A stretch of DNA of 64,000 bases from Hymenopus coronatus (GCA_030762935.1 CM060887.1:11090501-11154500), one strand, 5' to 3'. Numbered from the stretch's first letter, positions 31,662 through 43,298 are shown. A program made the numbers and translations. Notes: a model not told the origin generated them from the letters alone.

Positions 31662-32494
31662 TCTAATGTGTTCCATTCACATGACTTTCTCTATATCACT
31701 GCAACAAATTATTCTATTTACTTCATCTAATGGAGCAAAAATTAGCAGAAATATTCCTATTACTTGCTTCCTTGTTAGTAGAAGAGAAATAAGGGGGTAC
31801 CATAAGTTAAAGTGATAGTCAAAAGCTGGTTGTTTTGCGACTAAAGTTCCTTTGTTTGTATGGATACGAGTTCACAAAGTCCTGTATGAGAAAAGTGTAA
31901 GTTTTTATAACTGAAACCAAAAACAAGGAATATCTCAAAAACAATGAAGTCCACGAAGACAATTTATATAACATAAATTGTGTGTTTTAAGGTGCTCTAA
32001 GGTAAGTTTTTGACAATCTTTTACGGTTTAGCAGTTATGCAAAATTCCGGAAAATTGACCCAGAATAAAGTAGTCTTCAGAGGCTATTCCCAGAAAATTC
32101 AAAATACACATTTTATTTGTCAGGTAAGTACATTTAATATATGATATTTTAATCAAAATCGTTAGAGCCATTTTTTAGAAAACCAAAATTTTCGAAAAAA
32201 GTTCCATGTAAAGAGTAGTTGGGGGTGGGGGGATTTTTCTCAAAATCTTCGTGTCGCATCCCTGGAAGATACTAAACTTAAATAACAACTTTGGTATTTT
32301 ACCGACTTTTCGTTTTTGAGTCATCGTGTTCACAGACACACGGACACACACACACGGACCTTTTTCTGAAAATATTTTTTTTGGACATAGGGGACCCTAA
32401 AACATATATTTCCAGTGAAATCTCTGTATTGAATTTTTTGGTGGAGTGCAATACCTTCTCTATACACTACGTACATAGCACGTATAGAGAAAGT
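31662..32494 (+). mobile_element. F1 copy, full length
   Basis: TCTAATGTGTTCCATTCACATG to GTATAGAGAAAGT. It has a complete core, a short CA tract, a T-run and the intact stem-loop (TATACACTACGTACATAG). It is flanked by an A-run on both sides. Confidence 0.85.
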
Positions 32495-33686
32495 AAAAAA
32501 TGTATGTAAAGAAATGGCAGCGTGACGACATCGCTTTACTATACGCACGAAAATAGCTTAAAATGGCGTGCTTTTAGGAAAGCAACATCGCCAAAGCTAT
32601 GTAACAAATATAACGCATTATGATGTATAATATATAGCTGAATTGATGTTTAGGAAAGCATATTAACTATACAAAACTTAAATAAAATCAAAATATGAGA
32701 GAAGAAGGAGAACAGAAGTGAACGAGATACCGGATGCTGTAATTTGTTATGCATGTAACAAAGCATAAGAACAAAGCTAAACAAATAATTAATTTAGAAA
32801 AGTCAGCTATTTGTAAGAACATTTTCATGTAAATTACGCAAATGTATTAATTTTAATTATTATAAGTGTATAAAAATGTATTGTAAATACGTATTTCACG
32901 AAATGTGGGACAAGGAATACTAAAAACAATGATCTTCAACTTTTGAGACAAGAAGAAGCGATAGACGCTAACAGTGTATCTCGTAAACGGAGATCGATAT
33001 TACAGAAATTTTGTGTAAAATACTGTATTCTACTAATTATGGGCAATGATTTATGTAAGTACATATTATAAAATAGATATTGGGCACAGCTTTCTAAAAA
33101 AGAGACCTATTTAAGTTGCGTGCCTTAGTTCATCGCATTGTTTCAATTTACGTAAATAGAAAATGAAAATACCAAGATATCTTCTGTATTAATTCTCTCC
33201 TATAAGAAATCCTACCATCCAAGCAAGGGGATTAAGATTCTTTTACTCACCGACCTACTTAATAGGTAACGCGGTCGAGCTGTGGAAGGAAATATAAACT
33301 ACTTCACTGCCGAGAATAAAATTGTAACTGTTTCAACAATCAAGTCTGGCGCTAATTGGCAATTCCAGTTTCGCCAACAACAAGCGTGACCAACATTATA
33401 TCCAGCGCCAAATTTTAACCTGTAAAAAGTTTAAATAAATACCTAACCGAGGGTCCAGGAAAGAGTTCCCGAGACACCCAGCAGCTCAACCATCGCCACC
33501 GACTGCCAACCCCGCCTCAAGGGGAGTCGAAAGGCTCTATCTTGACAATATTAAAGTTTGACTAATTATCTCAGTAACTATTTAACGCAATGAGCTAAAT
33601 TTTAAGCTATATTCACTAATACCTTTACTGTAGATTGATGAAAAATAGAATATTTGTGTTGATTAGAAGGAAAGGTATGACTTTTT
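32495..33686. other. Unassigned F1-free sequence (about 1.2 kb)
   Basis: AT-rich, with a GC-richer part at 33230-33540. No coding frame, tRNA box or terminal repeat recognised. Confidence 0.4.
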
Positions 33687-34287
33687 ATTTTCTCTACACG
33701 TACTATGTATGTAGTGTATAGAGAAGGTATTGTAATGCACCCAAAAATTCGATACCAAGATTTCACCGGAAATACATATTTCGGTTCCCTCTGAATAAAA
33801 AAAAATGGAAAAAGCTCCGTGTGTATGCGGGCACGCGCTGTGGACAGCATACCTCAAAAACCAAAAGTCCGTTAAATACCAAACTTGATATTTAAGTTCA
33901 GTATCTTCCAAGGATGAGACACGAAGATTTTCATCTAACTAACCTTTCATGGAACTTTTTTCGAACATTTATATTTTCTAAAAAATGGCTAACGATTTTC
34001 ATTAAACTCTCTTACATTTAAGATATTTACATGCCAAATAAAATGTATCTCTTGAATTTTCTGCGAACAGCCTCTGAAGACTACTTTATTCTAGATGAAT
34101 TTCACGGAATTTTTCATAACTGGTAAATTGTAATAGATGTTAGAACTGGTAAACTTTAAGACAAAAGGTTGCTACCCGAAAATTTAGATTTTGCTAAAAC
34201 ACACAATTATGTCATACACCTTTTTTCGCGTAGTTGACCATTTTTGAGACATTCCGTGTTATTGGTTTCAGTTTTAAAATACCTAAC
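33687..34287 (-). mobile_element. F1 copy, 5'-truncated
   Basis: Begins ATTTTCTCTACACG with the hairpin and a GTGTATGCGGGCACGC tract. The core ends at TTTCAGTTTTAAAATAC, where the next minus copy starts in a T-run. Confidence 0.8.
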
Positions 34288-34291
34288 TTTT

Positions 34292-34550
34292 TACTTTCTC
34301 TACACGTACTATGTACATAGTGTGTAGATAAGGTATTGTAATGCACCCAAAATTCAATACCGAGATTTCACCGGAAATACATGTTTTGAGACTCCTTTAA
34401 AAAAAGTATTTTTAGAAAAATGTCCGTGTATGTGTCTGTCTGTCTGTGTGTGTATGTGTCTGTGGACAGCATACATACGGAAATTTGTCAACTCCTGGCA
34501 ATGCAAAGAAACGTATTTCGACCACGTGGCAACGAGCTTTTAAAAAAAAT
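34292..34550 (-). mobile_element. F1 copy with large core deletion
   Basis: Hairpin and 3' module are present (ACTTTCTCTACACGTACTATG, GTGTGTATGTGTCTGTGGACA). The element then jumps directly to ACGGAAATTTGTCAACTCCT and ends near GCAACGAGCTTTTAAAA. It is head-to-tail with the preceding copy. Confidence 0.75.
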
Positions 34551-34560
34551 GGAGTGTTAT

Positions 34561-35212
34561 TTTCTTTCTTTAATTCTTTATTTATAGTCGGCTAACTACT
34601 AGGTCTTTTAGCGACTTTTCAGTTACAAAGTGGGTTTTTACAGTATAAACTTAAATAAATAATACAATAGTAATTACATCAGCATTACTAACAATAAAGA
34701 AGCAACAAGATAGGATCTTAAAGGTATGAATAATAATAATAACAGAGTCACGATTACAATAGAATTTATAACTATGAGAGTAAACCGCGGTAGATTTAAA
34801 ACAAATAACAAAATGTGGTCAATTAATAACAATAAGTGTGTGGCAAGGTGACATTTAAACAAAATGAACATTAAATACTATACCATAATCATAGTTAAAA
34901 CAACATTTGTAACAATATTGTCTTATTAATCAATATATTAATAAATTCCAATTAACAACAATTACAGTTTATATTAATAGTTTATGAAAATTATTTTTTT
35001 TTTTATAAAAGTTTGTACAAAGAGATATCTTTTAAAAATTGTAAGATTCGTGGAATCATGTTGACTACATTGAGAGCAGTAGGATCTTGTGGAATTTGAT
35101 TCTTCAGTCTCCATCTGTGGTATAGGGTACATAAACTTGTTTGGCATCTATCACATTTCGGAGGATGCTCTTTAGAGAGCAGGAAGCTGTGTGTGACCAA
35201 TTCTAGCCCTGG
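34561..35212 (-). mobile_element. Non-LTR retrotransposon, 3' end only
   Basis: On the minus strand, 35200 to 35003 encodes a LINE ORF2 C-terminus: THSFLLSKEHPPKCDRCQTS, then ILQFLKDISLYKLL and a stop. The THSFLL, PPKC..C and FLK-L words are typical of jockey/I-type ORF2 ends. The zinc-knuckle's later half looks altered or deleted. About 440 bp of 3' non-coding sequence follows, ending GTAGTTAGCCGACTATAAAT and an A-rich tail near 34561-34590. The copy is strongly 5'-truncated. Confidence 0.6.
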
Positions 35213-35462
35213 TGAATGTTATTTATGGAAGCTCTTTATCTACTGTGGTTCTCAGCGTCCCATTCTAAATTGGGTGTGAAAGACCGCTAAATTTTGCTCA
35301 GAGGCCTCTCTTTCAGGCTTGAGGTTCGTTTACGTGCCGTAAGTCTATGACACGGGACCAACGGCTACGCTTCCCTTCCGAAGGAAGCCATGCTAAGGAT
35401 TTTTACACCCGAAATAATATATCGTCCTCGACGGGTTTGAACCCGCGATTAGGGTATATGAA
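35213..35462 (-). mobile_element. SINE family 3 copy
   Basis: The body runs from GTTATTTATGGAAGCTCTTT to TTTTTACACCCGAAA. On the right is the B box (minus strand GGGTTCAAACCC-like; plus CGGGTTTGAACCCGCG near 35437). It is cut after GTATATGAAG by an F1 fragment, so the A-box half is missing. Confidence 0.75.
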
Positions 35463-35607
35463 GTTTTTAAAAGATTTAACTATCAGTTTAGCCTAGTGTA
35501 TTCCCTTACTTCCATTCTACTTATAAGAAAGCAAGTAATAAGACAAATTCTGCTAATGTTTATGAAGTAGACAGAAGAATAAGTACATGAGAATAGAGCA
35601 CATAAGG
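35463..35607 (-). mobile_element. F1 5'-end fragment
   Basis: TTTTTAAAAGATTTAACTATC to GAATAGAGCACATAAGG, the 5' ~150 bp only. Confidence 0.65.
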
Positions 35608-35653
35608 TGTATAGCTTGAAGAACGTGTGGTAGTTTTGTTCATCCCTTTGTAA

Positions 35654-35863
35654 CCCTGGTCTGAAAGCATTCACATTAGGCTACAGCTGAAAGGTTCCGT
35701 TTGGTCCCACGCTGAGATTGGTACTTGGGACCCCCAGCGGAGAGTTTACGACATCGGCAGCGGAAAGCTTCCGTCCGTCCCTGCGATAAGCAGCAGCGGT
35801 CTGACGTGCTACGTCGCCACCACGTTAGCATCTCGCAGCCACACTTACACGGCCAAATCCTGA
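35654..35863 (+). other. Coding-like open segment of unknown origin
   Basis: 69 codons are open between stops (LQLKGSVWSHAEIGTWDPQR, then VYDIGSGKLPSVPAISSSG). Composition is clearly less AT-rich than the surroundings. An AG precedes it (CACATTAG), but the acceptor tract is poor. The K/E-IG-TW-D-P word faintly recalls the extracellular part of ionotropic glutamate receptors; this is too weak for a name. Confidence 0.2.
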
Positions 35864-36084
35864 TCAAAATGCAACAGTTCCACATATCAGGTGCCGTTCT
35901 TTGCTCTTTATGTCCAACTACAAAAGATTCTTGCCCATCCAACTGGAAATTCACACCCGCCATTATCGCTGGAATAAACTAGCATCATTTTTATCTGTCC
36001 ACAAATTTCACCTTGCACCCGTGTCTTATTCTGTGCGTTCATTCTCTATGTTCTTACATAATCAGCTTATTTTATTATATTTTT

Positions 36085-36345
36085 AGAGCATTTTTAGAAA
36101 CAGTTCCGTGTGTGTTTGTGGGCCTGTAAACTCCAAAATTGGTTTAAATAGCAAACTTTATATTTAATTTCAATATTTTCCAAGTATGCGATACGAAGAT
36201 TTTGAAGAAAATTCCCCCATTACAAACCATACTTTCCATATAAAAAAATTATTTTCTCAAAAATGACTAACGATTTTAATTAAAATATCGAATATTACAT
36301 ATATTTACATGGCAGATAAAATGTATTTCTTGAATTTTCTAGGAT
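36085..36345 (-). mobile_element. F1 body, left part of a SINE-split copy
   Basis: From GCATTTTTAGAAACAGTTCC to GAATTTTCTAGGA. The 3' module is missing. It continues after the SINE at 36575-36678. Confidence 0.7.
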
Positions 36346-36560
36346 TTTTTTTTTATTTTAACGTTCTTTGACCTGATTGGTCATATCGGTCGATATATGA
36401 AATTGGTGAAATGATGCTCAAATGATCTCGGGGTCCATGGAGCTTAAAGTTACTCGACATTCGTCTTCTCAGGATAAGGGAAAACCCCGAAAAAAACCTT
36501 ATCCGGGCAACTCACCCGAAGCGAGATTCGAACTCGCGACCTTTTGAATGTGAAGCAGAC
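36346..36560 (-). mobile_element. tRNA-derived SINE, family 4
   Basis: Read on the minus strand: B box GCGAGTTCGAATCTCGC (about 36517-36533), body motif CGGGGTTTTCCC, then CTCCATGGACCCC and ATCATTTGAGCATCATTTC, and an A-rich tail (T-run on plus near 36345). Same family as 41290-41535. The head's A-box half is lost. Confidence 0.75.
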
Positions 36561-36574
36561 AAGGCGGACAAAGA

Positions 36575-36610
36575 TCTCTCTTTATTTTGGATGAATTTTG
36601 GATATTTGGT

Positions 36611-36653
<43 letters not shown>

Positions 36654-36678
36654 TACAAAAACTGTATAACAAAAAAAA
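36575..36678 (-). mobile_element. F1 body, right part, with (GA)n expansion
   Basis: CTTTATTTTGGATGAATTTT continues the copy at 36085-36345. The usual GTAAACCGTAAGAGATGG is replaced by GTAAACAGAGAG repeated into ~18 GA units, then ATGTACAAAAAC. Confidence 0.7.
36615..36651. repeat. (GA)n microsatellite born inside F1
   Basis: An uninterrupted GA/AG tract sits exactly where other F1 copies have AAGAGATGG. Confidence 0.9.
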
Positions 36679-36679
36679 A

Positions 36680-37522
36680 TCTGATGTGTTCCATTCACAA
36701 GACTTTATATCTCTGCAAAAACATTATTAAAAACCTTATACTTCTATTTACTTCATGCTAATCGAGAAAAAATTAGCAGAAATAATCTTATTACTTGCTT
36801 CCTTGTAAATAGAAGCGAAATAAGGGAGTACCATAGGTTAAAGTGATAGTCAAAAGCTGGTTGTCATGTTTGTATGGACAGGAGTTGACAAATTCCTGTA
36901 TGAGAAAAGTAAGATTTGCAAAGCTGAAACCATAAACAAGGAATATTTAAAAAACGATCAACTCCACGAAAAAAATGTATATTACATAAATTGTGTGTTT
37001 TATTATTTGTGTAATAAGTTTTGTGTATCTCTTACGGTTTACCAGTTACGCAAAATTCAGCAAAATACATTCAGAATAAAGAGGTCTCTTGAGTCTGTTC
37101 CCAGAAAATTCAAAATATACATTTTATTTGCAATATAAATATATTTAATATATGGTATTTTAATCAAAATCGCTAGAGGCATTTTTGAGAAACTCAACAT
37201 TTTCGCGATGTTTTTCATGTAAAGGGTAGTTTGGGGTGGGGTTTCTCAATACCTCCGTGTCGCATCCTTAGTAGTTATTAAACTTAAATACCAAGTTTGT
37301 AATTTTATCAGCTTTTCGTTTTTAAGTTATCGTGGTCTCTCACACACACACACACACACACAAACACACACCCCCGCACGCGCGGAACCTTGTTCAAAAA
37401 AAAAATTTTTTGACACAGGATATCTTAAAACGACTATTTCCGGTGAAACCTCGGTGTCTAATATTTGGGTGGAATGCATTACCTTCTCTATACACTATGT
37501 ACACAGTACGTGTAAAGAAAGT
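36680..37522 (+). mobile_element. F1 copy, full length
   Basis: TCTGATGTGTTCCATTCACAAG to GTGTAAAGAAAGT, with CA tract 37340-37370 and complete hairpin. It starts in an A-run that belongs to the preceding minus copy. Confidence 0.85.
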
Positions 37523-37527
37523 AAAAA

Positions 37528-37635
37528 TTAAATTTTTTGGTATAATGGGTCTCAAAACATATTTCCGGTGAAATCAGGTTTCGAATTTATGGGTGCAATA
37601 CAATATCTTCTCTATGCACTATGTGTAGAGAAAGT
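37528..37635 (+). mobile_element. F1 3' module inverted relative to the body that follows
   Basis: The 108 bp from a T-run (TTTTTTGGTATAATGGGTC) to ATGTGTAGAGAAAGT. They are followed, after AAAAA, by GCATTTTTAGAGAAATG of a minus-strand F1 body that lacks its own module. If the 108 bp were reversed the result would be a normal minus copy. Confidence 0.7.
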
Positions 37636-37639
37636 AAAA

Positions 37640-38311
37640 AAGCATTTTTAGAGAAATGTCCATATGTGTCTCTGTCAGCGTGTGTGTGTTTGCGTGTGTG
37701 GGGGCAGCATAGCTCAAAAACGAAAAGTCGGTTAAATACCAAACTTGGTATTAAAGTTCAGTAGCTTACAAGGATGCAACAAAAAGATTTCGAGGAAAAC
37801 TCCCCAGCCCCAAACTACCCTTTACATGGAAAAATTTTAGACAATTTTATAATCTCAAAAATGGGTCTAACGATTAGCATCTGAAGATGTTTTTAGTTTG
37901 GATGAATTGTGCTGGGTTTTGCATAACTAATAAACCGTAAGTGATAGACAAAAACTTACTACACAAAAAATGTAGATTTCGTTAACACACACAATTTATG
38001 TCATATACATTTTTTTCGTAGGGCTGACAATTTTTTAGGTATTGTTTGTTATTGATTTATGCTTTAAAATACTTTTCACATACGGGAATTTGTGAACTCC
38101 AGGCAATGCATAGAAGCAGATTTCATCCACATGTCAACCAACTTTCAATGTTGTTTTAACTTAGTGTATTCCGTTTTTTCCTTTCTGCTTTGAAGAAAGC
38201 ATTTCTGCTAATATTTATCTCGATTAGAATGAAGTAGATATAAGCTTAAGCTTTTTAACAATAATTTGTTGCAGAGATGTAGAGAAAGTCATGCGAATTA
38301 AACACATCAGA
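37640..38311 (-). mobile_element. F1 body with inverted 3' module
   Basis: GCATTTTTAGAGAAATGTCC through GT tract, AAATACCAAACTTGG, partial core (deletion near 37880) and 5' end GCGAATTAAACACATCAGA. Confidence 0.8.
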
Positions 38312-38879
38312 TTTTTAGTTAAGTTTTTCACATACACGCGCACACACATACCTTTTTCTAATTTATTTCATATTCAATGTCTTTAAAACACATTTCAATA
38401 AAAACATATTTCCTTCAAAATTTTGCTGGACACGATTTGCCAGCACCGTAGAAGCATCATTAACCAGAAAGTTGTATTACAATTTATTAGCTGAATATTC
38501 AGAAAAGATAAAGTAAGTAAATACTGAATTTCTTTTCACAATATTTTTGGCAAAATTCGTGAAAGTATATTAAAACATTTGAAATTGCTGTAGGCATGCA
38601 TTTCTCCCCCTCCCCCAAGTCCCTCATTAAAGACCAGCATGGCTGAAGAGCATGCTTTAAACGAAATATACCGTACCCGTCTATATAGGCAACACACCAA
38701 ACGCAACTACACCGCAGTGCAGTATACCTACTAGTGCAAATGACGTCAGTATAAAAAAAATCTAATGCACAACATTTCCCGACATTAGTGTCTATTTTAG
38801 TGATATCCGCACTTTTATGTACAATTTGTACCAGAAATAAGTAGTAGAAAAAGCAAAACTCTGAAACGTTATTACATAG
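38312..38879. other. Mostly unassigned, with a weak F1 3' echo at the left
   Basis: 38330-38410 loosely follows plus-strand CA tract and module (ACACGCGCACACACATACC, AACATATTTCC). The rest is unrecognised. Confidence 0.35.
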
Positions 38880-38965
38880 AGTAGGTAGGGGAAATACAGC
38901 ATTCTACCCAAAACTTCCATACCGAGATTTCACCGGAAATACATGTTTCGAGACTTTCGTAATGA
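38880..38965 (-). mobile_element. F1 3' module before a plus-strand copy
   Basis: GAGTAGGTAGGGGAAATACAG to TACATGTTTCGAGACTTTC, a decayed minus 3' module. It directly precedes the 5' end of the next plus copy. Confidence 0.6.
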
Positions 38966-39812
38966 TTCAATCACATAACTTTTTCTAACTGTTCAATATA
39001 TATGCTATTCTTACAGAATATCATGCTTTTGTCTACATCATGCCAATCGACATTAACAGAATTGGTCTTTTATTTGCGTCCTTGTAAGTAGACAGGAAAC
39101 AAGCTAAAGTGACAGTCAAGTCCTTTAAAAGCTGGTTGCTATGTGGAACTATAGAAGTTCGGTTCACTTTGCATGCCCAGCAGTAAACCAAGAGAGGTGA
39201 AACCTATTTGAGGAAAGTTATTAGTTTAAAATTGAAACCAATATTATGGAATATCTCGAAAACGGTCAACTCTACAAGAAAAACGTTATTGACAAATTAT
39301 GTGTTTTACTACACTTTTGTGCAGTACATTTTTGTCTATCTCTTGTGGTTTACCAGTTATGCAAAATTCCTCAAAATGTATCCAGAATAAAGAGGTCTTC
39401 AGAGGATATTCCTAAAAAGTCAAAATATATCTACATTTTATTTGTGATGTAAATATCTTTAATAGGGGTATATTAATCAAAATCATTACAGACACTCTTG
39501 AAGAATATAAAAAATTTCGACATTTTTCCCATGTAAAGGGTAGTTTGTGGTGGGGGATTTTCTTGGAAAGCTTAGTCTCGCATCCTTGGAAGATACCGAA
39601 CTAAAATACCTAGTTCGGTATTTAACGGGCTTTTCGTTTTGAAGTATGCTGTCCACAGACACACACATGGACCTTTTTCCAAAAATGTTTTTTTTTTTTT
39701 GGATTCAAGGGAGCCCAAAACATTTATTTCCAGTGAAATATCGGTATTGAATTTTTGGGTGCAATACAATATCTTCTCTATAAACTATGTACATAGTACA
39801 CGTAGAGAAAGT
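38966..39812 (+). mobile_element. F1 copy, full length, older subtype
   Basis: The 5' end is TGATTCAATCACATAAC (the leading TCTGATGTG is changed). The core has the variant with CTTTTAAAAGCTGGTTGCTATG. It ends with an intact hairpin and CACGTAGAGAAAGT. Confidence 0.8.
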
Positions 39813-40204
39813 AAAAACGTTGGTTTTGTTATACCTACTTGGTGATGTAAGGATTTACATTTATAATCGTTAATAGCTTTCATATATCGCGGATATTGCT
39901 CTTGTTCTTATCCTAAAACTACGACGAGTGACACTATGATTTGAAAATGTCTTACAGGCATGATAAACGAGTTGAGGTTACGTTAGCACAAATAATACTC
40001 AAGTACAAGACCAACTTTTGAAAGGAATATATGAGGTAACTAGTGAGAAATGAGGTAAAGTAGTTCATCATACGAGAATTGTGATATAAAATACATGGAA
40101 AGAAGGCAGTTTAGGTGAAGCAGTGGAACATATACCGCTGAAACGAGTAAATATAGCAACAGCGTACCGAGACAGTCACGTGACAGCAGGAATGTCAATT
40201 TTTT
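39813..40204. other. Unassigned sequence
   Basis: Nothing recognised. Confidence 0.4.
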
Positions 40205-40208
40205 GTAG

Positions 40209-40432
40209 TGTTTAAGCCTGCTTTTACCACTTGGGGACCGCATGCGATGATACATGGAGTGTATGTAATGGAGCACCGGTGCAATGCAATGGCAGGGTAA
40301 ACCAGAGAACCCGGAGAAAACCCACCCCTGCGCCGCTTTTACCAACACAAATCTCTCATGCTGGGAGTAGATCCGGGCCGATTAGGTGGGAGGCGAGCGG
40401 TCTAACCACTCGGCCAAGGCGTGGCCCCGAAT
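40209..40432 (-). mobile_element. tRNA-derived SINE, family 1
   Basis: On the minus strand: head GGCCACGCCTTGGCCGAGTG (A-box region 40401-40430), a degraded B box (about 40363-40378), then GAGAGATTTGTGTTGG and GGGTTTTCTCCGGGTTCTC as in the copy at 9886. It differs from that copy by a short insertion around GGTTTACC. Confidence 0.8.
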
Positions 40433-40434
40433 GT

Positions 40435-40976
40435 TAATTCACAAGGTGATCTCTTACCAATTATAGAGGCAATAACCATTAGCAAACAAAAGAAGAACCT
40501 GCTCTAGGGGCGAGAGGAAACTGCTTGCAAGTCGAGAATCGCGTCTCAGTTAAGGTTTGATTTCCAATCGCAACTTTAAAGACTTTGGAAGATCAGTGGG
40601 GCAGAGTCATCATGTTCTGAAAAATACTGTAGTCTTGTGAATTGAAAACATTAGATTATTTAAATTAAAAACAGAACCCTGTCGGTTAAGAGGAAAAAGA
40701 ATAATGACCTCTTTTGCACACTGTTTCTTATCTACTATAACTGAAACGAGGTTGTGCATTAAGTCCCTTGTTGCACTGCAACCCCCTCTCCACGACTGCC
40801 ATTATCAGATGGAAGGTGAAAGTGAAAGGAAACGCCCAGAGGTTGGTGAGACATTTATCCCACCTCTCTTTTCCCTGAGGAAATTCAGGTAGTTTCTAGG
40901 CCTTTCTCACAAAACGCTCTAGAAGCACCCTGCTGGTTTTATCTTCGCTACACGGTAAGTCTGAATACAGATGCAA
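40435..40976. other. Unassigned sequence
   Basis: No repeat or coding frame recognised. Confidence 0.4.
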
Positions 40977-41070
40977 AATTCTCGTGTTGCATTCACGTAA
41001 CTTTCTCTACTCACGCTTCCAAAAAATAATCTTAGAAAAGCTGAACCAACAATTGGCTTGACAATCGAGA
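40977..41070 (+). mobile_element. Decayed F1 5' end
   Basis: TCTCGTGTTGCATTCACGTAAC then TTTCTCTACTCACGCTTCC matches the first ~90 bp of F1. Confidence 0.5.
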
Positions 41071-41289
41071 TATATGTACTTGCATTGCATATTTTATTGT
41101 TTTAGCTGTAGGTGTGTTAGGGCGATAGCCATTTTCAAATTACGAGCCACTTTATTGAACAGCACACTCCATAACAATTTTCTGCCGTACTACATGCCTA
41201 GGCATATCCTTTACAATACACATATAGATACAGTATACACATGTGTTAATGAAAGCTTACAAGCTAATATTATTATACAGTGTTTTTTT
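41071..41289. other. Unassigned sequence
   Basis: Nothing recognised. Confidence 0.35.
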
Positions 41290-41535
41290 TGTTTTGTTTT
41301 TGTTTTTTTTTTTGTTTGTTTTTTAAGTTTAACTCCTTTAACGGGCGATGAATGAAATTGGTGAAATTATGCTCAAATGATCTGGGGGTCCATGGAGCTT
41401 AAAGTTACTCGAAATTCGTCTTCTCAGGACAGGGAAAACCCCGAAAAAACCTTATCCGGGTAACTCACCCTAAGCGAGATTCGAACTCGCCACCTGTTGA
41501 ATATGTAGCCGACACGCTACCACCACACCTCCCAG
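41290..41535 (-). mobile_element. tRNA-derived SINE, family 4, full length
   Basis: Minus strand: CCTGGGAGGTGTGGTGGTAG (A-box region), B box GGCGAGTTCGAATCTCGC, GATAAGGTTTTTTCGGGG, CGAGTAACTTTAAGCTCC, and an A-rich tail (plus-strand T/G-rich stretch 41280-41330). It is the most complete copy of the family. Confidence 0.8.
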
Positions 41536-41778
41536 GCGGGTTTTTATATAGTTTTGTTACATGCTTTTATGTCCTTATTTGAACAATTTTAGGTTTTTAC
41601 AAGATTTCTTTATCTTTGATTTTTATACGAGCAAAAATATTGGTGATGTTTTAATTTAATCAATGTGTTTTCCTAATTTGTTAAAAATTATATGCTGATG
41701 CAATAATCTATATTGTTACTTACAAGTTTCTAAGTATAAACATTTTCATGTTGTCTATTATTCTTTTGTTCTATCATT
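41536..41778. other. Unassigned AT-rich sequence
   Basis: Nothing recognised. Confidence 0.35.
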
Positions 41779-42640
41779 ACTTTTTCTAGCCCGCATGTAA
41801 AATATGACAGAGAAGTTGTTGTATTTCACTCAAAAATGCGTGCCGAGATTTCACCGCAAATTCATGTTTTAGGGTCCCCTGAGTCCGAAAAAAAAACAGT
41901 TAAAAAAAACGTCCATGTGTGTGTGTCTGTGGACAGCATAGCTCAAAAAAAATAAAGACCGTTAAATACCAAACTTGGTATTTAGGTTTAGTATCTTCCA
42001 AGGATGCGACACGAAGATTTTCAAGAAAATCCCCGCAACCCAAACTACTCTTTACATGGAAAAATTTCCGAAAATTTAGATTTTCTCAAAAATGGCTCTA
42101 TTGATTTTGATTAAAATTCCGTATATTAAAACTATTTACATCACAAATAAAGTGCATAGCTTGAATTTTCTGAGAATAGCCTCAGGAGACCTCTTTATTC
42201 TGGATGAATTTTGCCGAATTTTGCTTAACTGCTAAACCGTAAGAGATAGATAAAAACTTACTGCACAAAAAATGTAGATCACGCTAAAATACACAATTTA
42301 TGTCATATACATTTTTTTCGTAGAATTGGCCACTTCTCAGATATTCCTTGTTATTTGTTTCAAATGTAAAATACTTAAACTTTTCTCACATGGAAAGTTG
42401 TAAACTTCTGGCCATGCACAGAAACGGCTTCAGCAACATGGCAACCAGATTTAAAAAAAAAATTCTCGTTTTAGCTTAGTGTATTCCCTTATTACCCTTC
42501 TACTTACAAGGAAGCAAATAATTAAGAACATTTCTGTTAATGTTTATCTGGAGTATGATAAAGCAGATAGAAGAATATGCTTTTTAACGATATTTTCTCA
42601 CAGCGATGTAGAGAAAGTCACGTGAATGGAACACATCACA
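41779..42640 (-). mobile_element. F1 copy, nearly full length
   Basis: ACTTTTTCTAGCCCGCATGT (damaged hairpin) to GTCACGTGAATGGAACACATCACA. The GT tract is short and the core complete, with GCATGGCAACCAGATTTAAA. Confidence 0.8.
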
Positions 42641-43298
42641 TTTTTGGTCAGATGTATCACTTTATGACACATCTATCACGTGTTCCAAAAAGCTAATAGA
42701 CAGTCCAGGGTGTGAACATGCTATATAGCAGTTAGAAAGCTAAAAGTGTGGGGGAGTGTGTAAACTGCTGGCATATATTACTCGCTTTTCAAGCTCTGGA
42801 GTTCGGAAAACGCAATCACACTTCACCACCAACAGCACACAAATTAACGCGGTGCTAAACTTTTGGTAAGCAGTAACTTTTGGCGCGCTAATAAGAATAA
42901 ATAAGCGGTGCAAAATATATTTCGCCCCGTGTGGTTAAAATTAAACATGCTAGGATGCAAATAGCCTCGTATAAAAGCCATAAAGGTAACCGATGCTAGC
43001 AACCCCCCAGAGAAAAATGGAGCTCATACATATTTATGTGACAACTGTTTGTAAGCCTGTATTTAACATAACGCACATGGTCAACATTCGCAATGCTGCC
43101 AGAAATGAATCTGTAAACACTCTATGGAAAACAAATGAAAAACCATGTACAAACATTGAGGGCGGCTCCGACAACAAACAACCACAAGTGATGGTTTTGT
43201 GTTCGGCCGTAATTTAGGCCCATTTCCTTGTCTCCTACAGTGAAAAACGTATTTTGAATTCTTTTGGAAAAGAAGTCACTTGACAGACCATAAAAAAA
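42641..43298. other. Unassigned F1-free sequence
   Basis: An open frame at 42993-43217 (74 codons) has no recognised domain. Confidence 0.4.
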
